Below are positions 1 to 6,937 of a stretch of 64,000 nucleotides of DNA, piece after piece; the stretch's first letter is position 1; every line of letters begins with the position of its first letter. Made by a program: the position numbers and the translations under genes. The DNA comes from Gammaproteobacteria bacterium (lineage in GTDB: Bacteria > Pseudomonadota > Gammaproteobacteria > Chromatiales > Chromatiaceae), in the NCBI GenBank assembly GCA_020445255.1, contig JAGRGY010000026.1, positions 1,100 through 65,099 on the forward strand, read 5' to 3'. The notes beneath the pieces were generated by a model. That model searched no databases, was not told the origin of the DNA, and saw nothing but the letters and a program-made list of their open reading frames with translations.

Positions 1-352
1 AGCAATTGGCAGACCTCTCGACCATCTCGTCGCGCGGGGAAGGTTGCAGCACCTCTTGTGGATCGCGGCCGTCTCCGGCGGCCGCGATGACCGCCTTCGC
101 GCGATCCCTCGCCGTTTTCAGATCGAGCCCTTGGTCTTCGTGGTCCACGCCTTCCGCGTATCGACCGATCGTGTAGCGGCGTTTCTTCCACTGACCGGCA
201 ACGAGCACCCGAGTCATGACCACGAAGGTCTTGCGGCCACCCTTGGTGACTCGAACACCGAACCCGGGAGTCAATGTGTCCCAAAAATCTTCCTGTACCT
301 TATCGGTCTTCAGGTACTCTACGGTGGGCACGGTAATTCGCTTGCTCGGCAT
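1..352 (-). CDS. Tyrosine integrase, N-terminal part (runs off the left edge)
   Basis: The minus strand is open from an ATG at 352 to the window edge (117 codons). The start MPSKRITVPTVEYLKT, followed by WDTLTPGFGVRVTKGGRKTF and RRYTIGRYAEG, is the arm-binding N-terminal domain (DUF4102-like) of P4-type tyrosine integrases, which recombine mobile elements into tRNA genes. The catalytic domain (R-H-R-Y) lies outside the window, so its integrity cannot be judged. It reads away from a tRNA-Pro 3' fragment 260 bases to its right, and a repeat cluster lies just upstream of its start, as expected for an integrase at one end of an integrated element. Confidence 0.85.
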   Translation of the reverse strand, partial: MPSKRITVPTVEYLKTDKVQEDFWDTLTPGFGVRVTKGGRKTFVVMTRVLVAGQWKKRRYTIGRYAEGVDHEDQGLDLKTARDRAKAVIAAAGDGRDPQEVLQPSPRDEMVERSANC

Positions 353-371
353 TTGTGGTGGTCCCTCACGT

Positions 372-502
372 GGTACCTATTTGGTACCTATTGGCGCATT
401 TTGGTACCTATTTTCCGCGAGGAGTATCTGGTACCTATTTCAGAATAGGTACCATAGGTACCACACCTCGACTGTTTTTAATCGAGAAGAACTTTAGGTA
501 CC
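372..502. repeat. Cluster of GGTACCTATT repeats beside the integrase start
   Basis: Four direct copies of GGTACCTATT start at 372, 383, 403 and 430. Three inverted copies follow: AATAGGTACC at 444-453, ATAGGTACC at 454-462 and TTAGGTACC at 494-502. Copies 430-439 and 444-453 form a perfect 10-base inverted repeat with a TCAG spacer. The cluster begins 20 bases upstream of the integrase ATG and lies between it and the tRNA fragment. By position these are candidates for integrase arm sites, excisionase sites or a repressor operator; the sequence alone does not decide which. Confidence 0.85.
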
Positions 503-610
503 AAATCATAGCAGTGGCAGAATAAGAAATGCAAAAACAGTCACTTATTGGACAAAAACACCACATTCTGATGCTATTTGAGAAGGCTTGATATGAAGGA
601 AAAGCTGAAT

Positions 611-654
611 GGGGTTGTGGGGGTCGGGAGTTCGAATCTCCCCGCTCCGACCAA
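611..654 (+). other. tRNA-Pro(GGG) 3' half, probable attachment site of the integrated element
   Basis: The bases fit a tRNA from the anticodon loop onward: U33 at 611, anticodon GGG 612-614, half stem TGTGG, variable GGGTC, T arm GGGAG-TTCGAAT-CTCCC (627-643), acceptor strand CGCTCCG (644-650), discriminator A and encoded CCA (652-654). No matching 5' half (an acceptor strand CGGAGCG) lies upstream, so it is a fragment. A 3'-half duplicate beside a tyrosine integrase is the usual footprint of integration into a tRNA gene. The intact tRNA-Pro would then lie beyond the left edge. Confidence 0.8.
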
Positions 655-1253
655 AATCGCCTTCTCATACCTGATGTTCCATCCGCGACCTTACGTGGTG
701 TTGTCCCGGCGTCGCCGCATTCGCCGACTTGTGATCCGACACTTGGTGACCAGGGCACTCGCAGTTCCTCAAAACGGAACCAAGGTTCAACCGGCAAGGG
801 CTCGAATTCAGCTTGAGTGTGACTTTTCGGGCCGCAACCGGTTCCCGGAGTTCAGTCGAAGTCGGTCGACAGTCTGATCCAAACCGCATTGCGCTCTGTG
901 GCTGCATTCCAGTCGGGCACCAATGGTGCACAGCGAATGCGCTGATGACAGGATATTTTACATTCTTTAATGCTCGGCGACGGCTGCCGCCGGAGGCTGA
1001 ATCTAAAGATATTCTCTATTTATCATGCATCTAACGCGAGGATCTTATCCTCGCCTGCACTGCATGGCTCGTCGACCGCCGGGAGCGAAAATCCCAATTT
1101 GTGCGGTGGCGCACAGTACTCCGGATCGCCTGTCCGAGATCTTTACACTGTTGTCCATGCACGGCCGACCCGTTTGGTCTCGAAAGCTACAGTGTTAAAA
1201 AAACACGATTATAAACAACATACTAAGAAGACTTGAGCACGCGCCACGATCAC
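655..1253. other. Intergenic stretch, no gene recognised
   Basis: About 600 bases right of the tRNA fragment. Short open frames on both strands have no coherent protein signature, and I see no RNA gene or repeat. It probably is chromosomal flank of the integrated element plus upstream DNA of the VPLPA-CTERM gene. Confidence 0.5.
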
Positions 1254-1269
1254 TGGTATACATGTTGCA
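1254..1269 (+). promoter_or_regulatory. Sigma-54-like -24/-12 promoter
   Basis: TGGTATACATGTTGCA has GG and GC separated by exactly ten bases, and matches the -24/-12 consensus (TGGCACG-N4-TTGCA) at TGG, A and all of TTGCA. It lies about 145 bases upstream of the VPLPA-CTERM gene start. PEP-CTERM-type genes are often under sigma-54 control with PrsK/PrsR, though neither regulator is in the window. No activator site was identified. Confidence 0.5.
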
Positions 1270-1413
1270 TAATGGACCCCGGACGTGCGTTCCCCAGCGG
1301 GGTATCAGGGAGCGGCGCATATCCCGACTCGTGCGGTTTCAGAGTTGTAGGTGAGAACGACAAAACTGACCGGGCTTCTGCCCGATACCCATACCCACAA
1401 ACTTCGCGAAATT

Positions 1414-2007
1414 ATGAGGGGGATGAAGTTGAAAAAATCACTTATAGGCGCTGCGATTGTCGCAGCATTAGGATTGGCATCGTTCGGTGCGAATGCGGCG
1501 CAGGTCACCGTGATGCACGTGACGACCGGTACGTTCACCGGCGGTGTAGCAGTTAACACGCCGTGGTCTGGCGACCTTATGATGGATGTAGACTCGGGCC
1601 TCAATGCGATCACCATCATGATCCCGAACGCGTTTGGATACTCAGGAGGTCAAGTTAGCATCGGTTCCATCGGTACTGGCTTCCATGTTGATGACAGCGA
1701 TCTTTCGATGGTGGACATGACGAACCTCGCCATCACTTGGTCGTTTGCTCCCGGTGCGATCTTCCCGATCGGGAACGAGAACGATGGTGGAGTCGATACG
1801 ACAGGGCTGGCCATGCAAACCATTTCGGGCACGATCGGTGGCGGAGCGTTTGATCTTACCGTCACCGGTGGTTCTGGCATCGGTCCAAGCACGTGGACGA
1901 TGGCTGGTACGTATGAGACGACTGCTGTTCCAGTTCCGGCAGCTGCCTGGCTGCTGGGTAGCGCACTGGTCGGCCTGGTGGGTGTTGCTCGTCGCAAAGA
2001 GGCGTGA
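1414..2007 (+). CDS. VPLPA-CTERM sorting-domain protein
   Basis: A secreted protein of about 197 residues. The N-terminus has a Lys-rich start and a hydrophobic core ending GANAA, a signal peptide. The middle is Gly/Thr/Asp-rich beta-type sequence with no recognised domain. The C-terminus (about the last 27 residues) has the tripartite exosortase tag: the motif VPVPAAAW, a hydrophobic helix LLGSALVGLVGV, and basic ARRKEA. This is the VPLPA variant recognised by exosortase XrtD, and an XrtD is encoded at 22054-23628. ATG 1414 or ATG 1423 may be the true start; both leave the signal peptide intact and neither has a well-spaced ribosome site. A sigma-54-like promoter lies upstream and a strong terminator downstream. 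Confidence 0.85.
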   Translation: MRGMKLKKSLIGAAIVAALGLASFGANAAQVTVMHVTTGTFTGGVAVNTPWSGDLMMDVDSGLNAITIMIPNAFGYSGGQVSIGSIGTGFHVDDSDLSMVDMTNLAITWSFAPGAIFPIGNENDGGVDTTGLAMQTISGTIGGGAFDLTVTGGSGIGPSTWTMAGTYETTAVPVPAAAWLLGSALVGLVGVARRKEA

Positions 2008-2047
2008 GTCGCCTGATAATCGACCAGTTCACACTGTAGGGTATTGT

Positions 2048-2078
2048 GAAGGAGCCCTTCTAGGGCTCCTTCTTTTTT
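2048..2078 (+). terminator. Rho-independent terminator of the VPLPA-CTERM gene
   Basis: A perfect 10-base stem, GAAGGAGCCC (2048-2057) with GGGCTCCTTC (2063-2072), has a 5-base loop and is followed by six T residues. It sits 40 bases after the stop codon. Confidence 0.93.
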
Positions 2079-2122
2079 GTCTTTTACGTAACGTTGCGTT
2101 TTTGACCCGACGTTACCCCTTG

Positions 2123-2149
2123 TTGAGTAGCGGTTCGGTTTAGAGTCCA
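2123..2149 (+). repeat. IS3 element terminal inverted repeat, left
   Basis: Reads TTGAGTAGC, seven variable bases, then TTTAGAGTCCA. It is the inverse of 3270-3296 except in the middle block. Confidence 0.85.
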
Positions 2150-2996
2150 GGGTCAAACGTAGCCGCCTTTGCAGCGAGCTGCTTGGCATGCTGAACGGGC
2201 GTCAGCCCGCCAAGTGTCTTCTTCGGTCTTTCCTCGTTGTACTCGCGGACCCAGGCGCGGAGGACCGCCCGGGCGTGGTTGAGGCTGACGAACCAATGCT
2301 CGTTCGGGCACTCGTCGCGTAACCGACCGTTGAAGGATTCAATGTACGCGTTCTGGTTCGGCTTGCCCGGCTCGATTAAGCGCAGGGCGATGCCGTGACG
2401 ATGTGCCCAGGTCAACATGGCCCAACCGGTAAATTCCTTGCCGTTGTCCGTTCGGATGATCGATGGCCTGCCGCGGAGCGCGCAGACCTCATCCAGCAAT
2501 CGCACCAGATGGTCACTGCCAATCGCGTGCTCCGGAATCACGGCCACCGCCTCGTGCGTGGCGTCGTCGACGATGGCCAAGCATTTGAGCGCCCGACCTG
2601 AGGCGATCCGATCGAAGACGAAATGCATCGACCGGACTTCATTGGCCGCGCCAGGCCGGATCAGCGGCTGACGATCCCCAACCGGAATCTTCTTGCGCCG
2701 CCGTCGGCGCACCTGCAGTTTCTCTTGCGCGTACAGCCGCTCGACGCGCTTGTGATTGACTCGATGCCCGGCCTGGCGCAGCTTGAGGTAGATCATCGGG
2801 GCGCCTTACCGGCGATATCGCTGCGCTATGTCCACGATCTGCTGGCGCAGCTCGGCGTTGCTGTCCGGCCTGGGCATGTAGCGCAATGCCGAGGCACTCA
2901 TGCCGACGACACGCAGCGCGTGCCGCTCGCTCATCCCGCGCTGCTCCTTGAGCCGCACCACTTCCCGACGGGCCGGTGCGGTCACCACTTTTTTCG
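2140..2996 (-). pseudogene. IS3 transposase orfB, broken by an in-frame stop
   Basis: Integrase-core (DDE, rve) transposase half of the IS3 element. The reading frame runs from the frameshift site at about 2994 to the stop at 2140. DDE residues are visible: D in HFVFDRI, D in [10 protein letters not shown] in [16 protein letters not shown] at 2806-2808 splits it: the frame reads RYRR[13 protein letters not shown] where relatives have RYRRYG(Y/A)RMIYLKL, so a Tyr codon has become TAA. Both halves are in the same frame, so a single nonsense mutation explains the break. The 3' half could start at ATG 2796, but it would lack the N-terminal helix-turn-helix part. Confidence 0.9.
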
Positions 2997-3251
2997 CAGG
3001 ACTTCTTTCGTCACTTCGTTCTCGGGCAGGGCTTCTGCCAGCAGCTTCTTCAGCCGCGCATTCTCCGACTCCAACACCTTGAGGCGCTTGGCGTCCGACA
3101 CGTCCATGCCACCGAACTTGCTGCGCCAGAGGTAGTAGCTGGCCTCCGAGAAGCCATGCCGCCGGCACAGCTCCTTGACCGGGACTCCAGCGTCCGCCTC
3201 CTTCAAAAAACCGATGATCTGCTCTTCGCTGTATCGCTTTTTCACGTCCAA
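2982..3251 (-). CDS. IS3-family transposase orfA
   Basis: An 89-residue protein of the IS3 orfA (HTH_Tnp_1) type. It starts MDVKKRYSEEQIIGFLKEAD, has the helix-turn-helix CRRHGFSEASYYLWRSKFGG, and a leucine-zipper-like helix (DAKRLKVLESENARLKKLL) used for OrfA/OrfAB multimerisation. It ends LRKKW directly at the slippery site for -1 frameshifting into orfB. It is full length, but the fusion product would end at the orfB stop. It matches the IS407-like subgroup by pattern. Confidence 0.92.
   Translation of the reverse strand: MDVKKRYSEEQIIGFLKEADAGVPVKELCRRHGFSEASYYLWRSKFGGMDVSDAKRLKVLESENARLKKLLAEALPENEVTKEVLRKKW
2988..2994 (-). promoter_or_regulatory. -1 programmed frameshift slippery site A-AAA-AAG
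   Basis: On the minus strand the orfA frame reads CGA AAA AAG TGG TGA. Slipping one base back on A-AAA-AAG gives GCG AAA AAA GTG GTG ACC, the orfB frame. The heptamer sits one codon before the orfA stop region, the classic IS3 arrangement for making OrfAB. Confidence 0.85.
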
Positions 3252-3269
3252 TCTCCTTCGTCATGGGAT

Positions 3270-3296
3270 TGGACTCTAAATGCCGGTGCTACTCAA
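3270..3296 (-). repeat. IS3 element terminal inverted repeat, right
   Basis: Read on the minus strand: TTGAGTAGC, then a variable block, then TTTAGAGTCCA, matching the left repeat at 2123-2149. Confidence 0.85.
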
Positions 3297-3474
3297 TTTC
3301 GGGGTAGTGTCGTGCGCGACAACTCGGCAACCGACAGGCCCACCCCATGCTGCTTGACCGCCGCAACGGTCTGCTTGACTGAGTACCTTTTGCGCTTCAT
3401 CTGACACCCTCCTCATCGATCAGGGTAGGTCAGAATTCACATCGCATTTGGACCGGTTTCTTGGGAGCCCCTCA
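3293..3474 (-). pseudogene. Stump of a second IS3-family element (start of its orfA)
   Basis: On the minus strand an ATG at 3400 follows a strong AGGAGGG site. It encodes MKRKRYSVKQTVAAVKQH then GVGLSVAELSR, the typical N-terminus of another IS3-type orfA, before the frame runs into the inverted repeat of the neighbouring element and stops. The likely element end is at 3474, where the minus strand reads TGAGGGGCTCCCAAGAAACC, like an IS3 end. The rest of this element is absent on the far side of the IS3 copy at 2123-3296, so it was deleted. Confidence 0.7.
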
Positions 3475-3512
3475 TGCGTACATGTTTGCTTGTGTACTTG
3501 ACAACGAAATGA

Positions 3513-3542
3513 AGACAACCCCGACATTAGTCGGGGTTGTCT
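3513..3542 (-). terminator. Terminator hairpin downstream of the DUF1302 gene
   Basis: A 13-base perfect stem (AGACAACCCCGAC with its complement at 3530-3542) has an ATTA loop. In the minus direction it is followed by the T-rich TTCATTTCGTTG. It sits about 105 bases beyond the stop of the DUF1302 gene. Confidence 0.75.
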
Positions 3543-3648
3543 GCTACGCCGCGCGGCGCAATTCACATTAAATGATCTGGTCAACAGACCCGCGGTATCT
3601 ACTAGGACGTGTCGTCCATCGGGTTACGCGGGCGCTCTAGGGAATGCG

Positions 3649-5805
3649 TCAGAAGATGTACCGGACACCGACTTGGAGATTTGACGATTTCTCGAACTGA
3701 CCAAACAGTGAATCTTCGCTGCCCCAATATTGATTCCATTCGAACGTGCCAATTACCTCGTCGGAGAAGGCATACTCGAAGTCAAATCGGTTCCACCAGC
3801 CGCCCCGTTCCTCAAAAATCATAATGTTGTTCCAGCGGTGCTCTTGAGCATCACCGAAAGGCTTTGAGAAGAACAGTGAGACGAAGCTCTCGAACTCTTC
3901 GCCGATATTCAGCCCGTTGTCCAAGGCAAGTGATGGCATATGCCCCGTGTAGCGGCGGTAATTGGCATTTCCAAGATACGCGCTTCCATTTGCTGTTCGT
4001 GCCGCATTGATGTCGGCGTTGCGAGCGCTTGCTTCATCAACGAAGTCAAGGTTAACGAACTGGATGAACTGGGTACTGACGAACAGGTTGGTCATCACCG
4101 TAACGTCGAAGCCGATAACATATTTGAAAAAATCAGCCTTCTCTGATTTGAGTGCCTGGGTGATATTGCCAATTGCAAGTTCGCCACGGTCTATGACCGG
4201 GACGTTCACATCTTTCTGGTAAAGGAATTCGCCGCGCATGACAACTGGCACGGGGCCGATGTTGTCAAAGGTCGTGTCGAACGACGCGCCGATGTTGTGA
4301 ATTCTGTTAAGCGACTCCGTAAACCTCAAGGTACATCCGGTATCGGTTGCCGCCGCAGCGCGAGCTCCAACAGCGGTGGTGGTCATAATGTTCAACTGTT
4401 CGGTGGCAGAGCAGCGCCTGGTGGCCGATGCAGTTCCTCTTACCCATGTATCCGGAGCCGCACCTGGCGTTGTGTGGTACTGAATGGCATTGTTGTTGGC
4501 TGTGTCAACCACCGGATAGACCCGTTGGCCTGAAGGTGTGTGCATAGTGATGTTTACGGACGGATTTGAATCGTACGAATAGAAATAATTCAACGAGTAG
4601 CTGGTGCCGCCTTCCGTGTACCCCTTGTATCGGAATCCGAAATTCGGATTGGAATCATCGGGATAGTCGCGTACATATGTTGTGTTGAGGTTCACAAACG
4701 AATCGAACGTTGCAAACGAGGTATCTGGGAAATATTCAAATGCCGAATCCGGATTGTATAGGTCCCAGAATCCGTTGTTTTTCGCACCAGTGGGGACGCC
4801 GCCGTCTATAGAGTTGGTGGCATTGTTGTTTTGTCCCAAGGGCACCGTCGGGAGCAACAGGCTGTTGCCGGTCGACTGCATGATGTCATTGAGACACTGG
4901 GCGTTGGCATTTGTCATCACCCCGCCGGATAACCCAGGTGCGTTGGGTAGGCCAACCGAGCCACAACCGACACCGCCGAATCCCAATGACGGTATGTTAT
5001 CGGCGTTCACAAAATTTTGCACAGTCGCATCTTTGGCGCTTAGACCGGCCGTATCGCCCAGACCCGACAAGCCAGCGGCCGCGGACAGGCCATCAAAAGT
5101 CTTGGCAACTCTGCCGAATGCTGGAGCTATGTTGATGAAGCCATTGACCCTGCCCGTGATGGTGTCGACACCTTTGAACACGAACGGGTGGCCATAGTCG
5201 CCGTTTTCGTTAAGTCCGGCAATCTTGTTTTCCTCGTGCTGAGATATGATCAGCTGGAAATTGCCTGTGTCGCCAACGTTACGTTCGGCGTTGATCATCC
5301 ACACCGGAATGCGCGATTCATCCATCGTGTTCTGGTTGAATTCACGCCAATCTGTCGGGTTGATGATGTCGAGCAGCTTGATGCCGTCGGCAGTCCCCCA
5401 TACGACCTGCTGTTTTCCAAGGCGCAAATCCCAATCACCGAAAGAGGTGTCGGCGTAAAGCTCGCGCAGGACCTCGGTCTGGGTATATTGACGTGGCCAC
5501 ACATAGTCTGCGTTGACGCCTTCGGAATTGTGTACAAACTGCAACTCAGCGTGCCAAGTCGAGTCGTCGGTGAGATCGCCGTTGATAAACGTGCGGACCG
5601 TATTCTCGAACTTGAGCAGTTCACCTTGGTCATGCCCGCCTTTCCCGAGCGCGTTTTGCGCCTGCCCTGTTGACGCGCCACCCCGCATGTAGGCGGCAGT
5701 TTCGTTCTTCAGGTAACCGGAAATTTCAATCTCGGCTTGCGCCGCGCCACTCAGCGCCATGCACCCAGCGCACGCGCAGCCGACCACCAATTTTGACGTA
5801 GACAT
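3649..5805 (-). CDS. DUF1302-family outer-membrane beta-barrel protein
   Basis: A protein of about 718 residues with a signal peptide (MSTSKLVVGCACAGCMALSG, cleaved after AAQA). The stretch RLGKQQVVWGTADGIKLLDI then INPTDWREF (about residues 130-160) is the hallmark of DUF1302 proteins. The C-terminus alternates polar and aromatic residues and ends VGVRYIF, the terminal Phe signature of Bam-inserted barrels. DUF1302 proteins are often encoded with DUF1329 proteins and RND transporters, but none is nearby here. The start is ATG 5805, six bases after GGGGAGG; the longer TTG start at 5823 would overlap that site. An internal low-complexity, Gly/Asn-rich stretch at about residues 240-330 may be an extracellular loop. 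The substrate is unknown. Confidence 0.85.
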   Translation of the reverse strand: MSTSKLVVGCACAGCMALSGAAQAEIEISGYLKNETAAYMRGGASTGQAQNALGKGGHDQGELLKFENTVRTFINGDLTDDSTWHAELQFVHNSEGVNADYVWPRQYTQTEVLRELYADTSFGDWDLRLGKQQVVWGTADGIKLLDIINPTDWREFNQNTMDESRIPVWMINAERNVGDTGNFQLIISQHEENKIAGLNENGDYGHPFVFKGVDTITGRVNGFINIAPAFGRVAKTFDGLSAAAGLSGLGDTAGLSAKDATVQNFVNADNIPSLGFGGVGCGSVGLPNAPGLSGGVMTNANAQCLNDIMQSTGNSLLLPTVPLGQNNNATNSIDGGVPTGAKNNGFWDLYNPDSAFEYFPDTSFATFDSFVNLNTTYVRDYPDDSNPNFGFRYKGYTEGGTSYSLNYFYSYDSNPSVNITMHTPSGQRVYPVVDTANNNAIQYHTTPGAAPDTWVRGTASATRRCSATEQLNIMTTTAVGARAAAATDTGCTLRFTESLNRIHNIGASFDTTFDNIGPVPVVMRGEFLYQKDVNVPVIDRGELAIGNITQALKSEKADFFKYVIGFDVTVMTNLFVSTQFIQFVNLDFVDEASARNADINAARTANGSAYLGNANYRRYTGHMPSLALDNGLNIGEEFESFVSLFFSKPFGDAQEHRWNNIMIFEERGGWWNRFDFEYAFSDEVIGTFEWNQYWGSEDSLFGQFEKSSNLQVGVRYIF

Positions 5806-6097
5806 TAGACCTCCCCGGAGCAATTTCGTGTTTTATTTACTTTACGTGCGCACAGCGCTTTCCCTGCCGCTGCACGCCATTACGCATGACTCGATGTCGA
5901 ACATCTTCTGTTGTTGTTTTTCAAAGATGTCCGCTAGCTGACCGAGTCGTAACGGTTTTTCAAATCTTGGCAAAGCTAAGTCCATCGCGCCCTGTTGTCA
6001 AGATGGCCGAGACCTCGGTCCGGTGCGTCGTCTGCTGCGAGGACATGAGGCCGGACACGGTTCGGTTACCATCAGCGACCAAACCGAGGGGAGTCAG

Positions 6098-6610
6098 ATG
6101 GCGGCTTGGTATCTCGCGCACACGAAGGTCAGACAGGAGCTGGTGGCCCAGGCCAACCTGGAGCGCCAGGGATTCGAGGTCTATCTGCCGATGATTGCTG
6201 CCGCGCGCCGCCGTGCCGGACGGTGGCTCGCTGCCGTCGAGCCACTGTTTCCCGGCTATCTGTTCGTCTCGCTCGATCTTGGCCTGGACAACATTTCATC
6301 CATCCGGTCAACCCGCGGCGTCAACTCGCTGGTCAGATTCGGTCCCGAGTTGCGACCGGTGCCCGACGCAGTGGTCGACGCCCTGATTTCCGCCCAGGAC
6401 GGCGATCGACAGACCCCGATCGCGCCTGCCGAACTGTTCAGGGATGGTGACCCGGTATGTTTCGCCGAGGGGCCACTGGCCGGTATGCAAGCGATCGTCC
6501 GCGGTCGTTCAGGTGCCGACCGGGTGGCCGTTCTGCTCTCGCTTCTGGGGCGGGAGCAGGAGGTGGTCGTGTCGCCCGACTCGATCGTGCCGAAGGATCT
6601 TCTTTCGTAG
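6098..6610 (+). CDS. rfaH: RfaH-type transcription antiterminator (NusG paralog)
   Basis: A 170-residue NusG-family protein. The N-terminal domain starts WYLAHTKVRQELVAQANLERQGFEVYLPM without its first Met-Ala-Ala, shown here in two blocks: WYLAHTKVRQE and LERQGFEVYLP; PLFPGYLFV follows, typical of NusG/RfaH. The C-terminal KOW-like domain ends GREQEVVVSPDSIVP. RfaH is recruited by an ops element in nontemplate DNA and then keeps RNA polymerase going through long surface-polysaccharide operons while recruiting ribosomes. An exact ops 12-mer lies at 15098-15109 in this locus, and the remains of a second copy lie at 14726-14941. The start is ATG 6098 after GAGGGGAG; an in-frame upstream ATG adds 25 unsupported residues. 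Confidence 0.9.
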   Translation: MAAWYLAHTKVRQELVAQANLERQGFEVYLPMIAAARRRAGRWLAAVEPLFPGYLFVSLDLGLDNISSIRSTRGVNSLVRFGPELRPVPDAVVDALISAQDGDRQTPIAPAELFRDGDPVCFAEGPLAGMQAIVRGRSGADRVAVLLSLLGREQEVVVSPDSIVPKDLLS

Positions 6611-6736
6611 CGCTGGGATGACATCGCCCGTGTCTCGAGATTGGCGTGCTTTTGAGAAAAGCCGCCCAAACGCTCTAAAGACTCAACGGATGCGTTCATC
6701 TGCTGAACGAAGTCATCAGTAATCCCGGCTGCGGGC

Positions 6737-6862
6737 ATGGGTAGAGCTCCGTTCCGGGTGATCAAACGCCAGTTCGGCTTTGTCAAGGTCCGCGATCGTG
6801 GTCTGGCCGACAAAACCTCGCAGCTGACCGCCTTGTTCGCCTCGCTGAAGATCTGGATTTCT
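6737..6862 (+). pseudogene. IS5-type transposase C-terminal remnant
   Basis: The frame encodes PFRVIKRQFGFVKVRDRGL followed by ADKTSQLTALFASLKIWI. This is the end of IS5/IS1182-type DDE transposases, where relatives read HPFRVIKRQFG, KVRYRGLAKNTAQL and LFALSNLW. Nothing resembling the rest of the transposase lies upstream. The remnant is in frame with the flippase gene that follows, so the long open frame is an accident of the fusion and not a flippase N-terminus. Confidence 0.75.
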
Positions 6863-6937
6863 CCCGGTCCGGTAGACGCCTCTAGCCCAACTGTTGGACT
6901 TCCCCCGCGTCAGGTCGAATGCGATAGTCGGTACGCT

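Larger units (their letters stand above)
2123..3296 (-). mobile_element. IS3-family insertion sequence (IS407-like), inactive
   Basis: About 1.17 kb with orfA and orfB on the minus strand, a -1 slippery site between them, and imperfect 27-base terminal inverted repeats (20 of 27 matches). The ends read TTGAGTAGC from outside on both sides. No 3- or 4-base target duplication is seen (left flank CTTG, right flank TTTC), and the right flank belongs to another IS3 element while the left flank does not, which implies a deletion next to the insertion. orfB carries an in-frame stop, so the copy should be immobile unless complemented in trans. Confidence 0.9.

Noticed and set aside
435-797. Minus-strand ORF containing WSERGDSNSRPPQP
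   Set aside because: This peptide is the translated antisense of a tRNA 3' half, a well-known spurious protein pattern.
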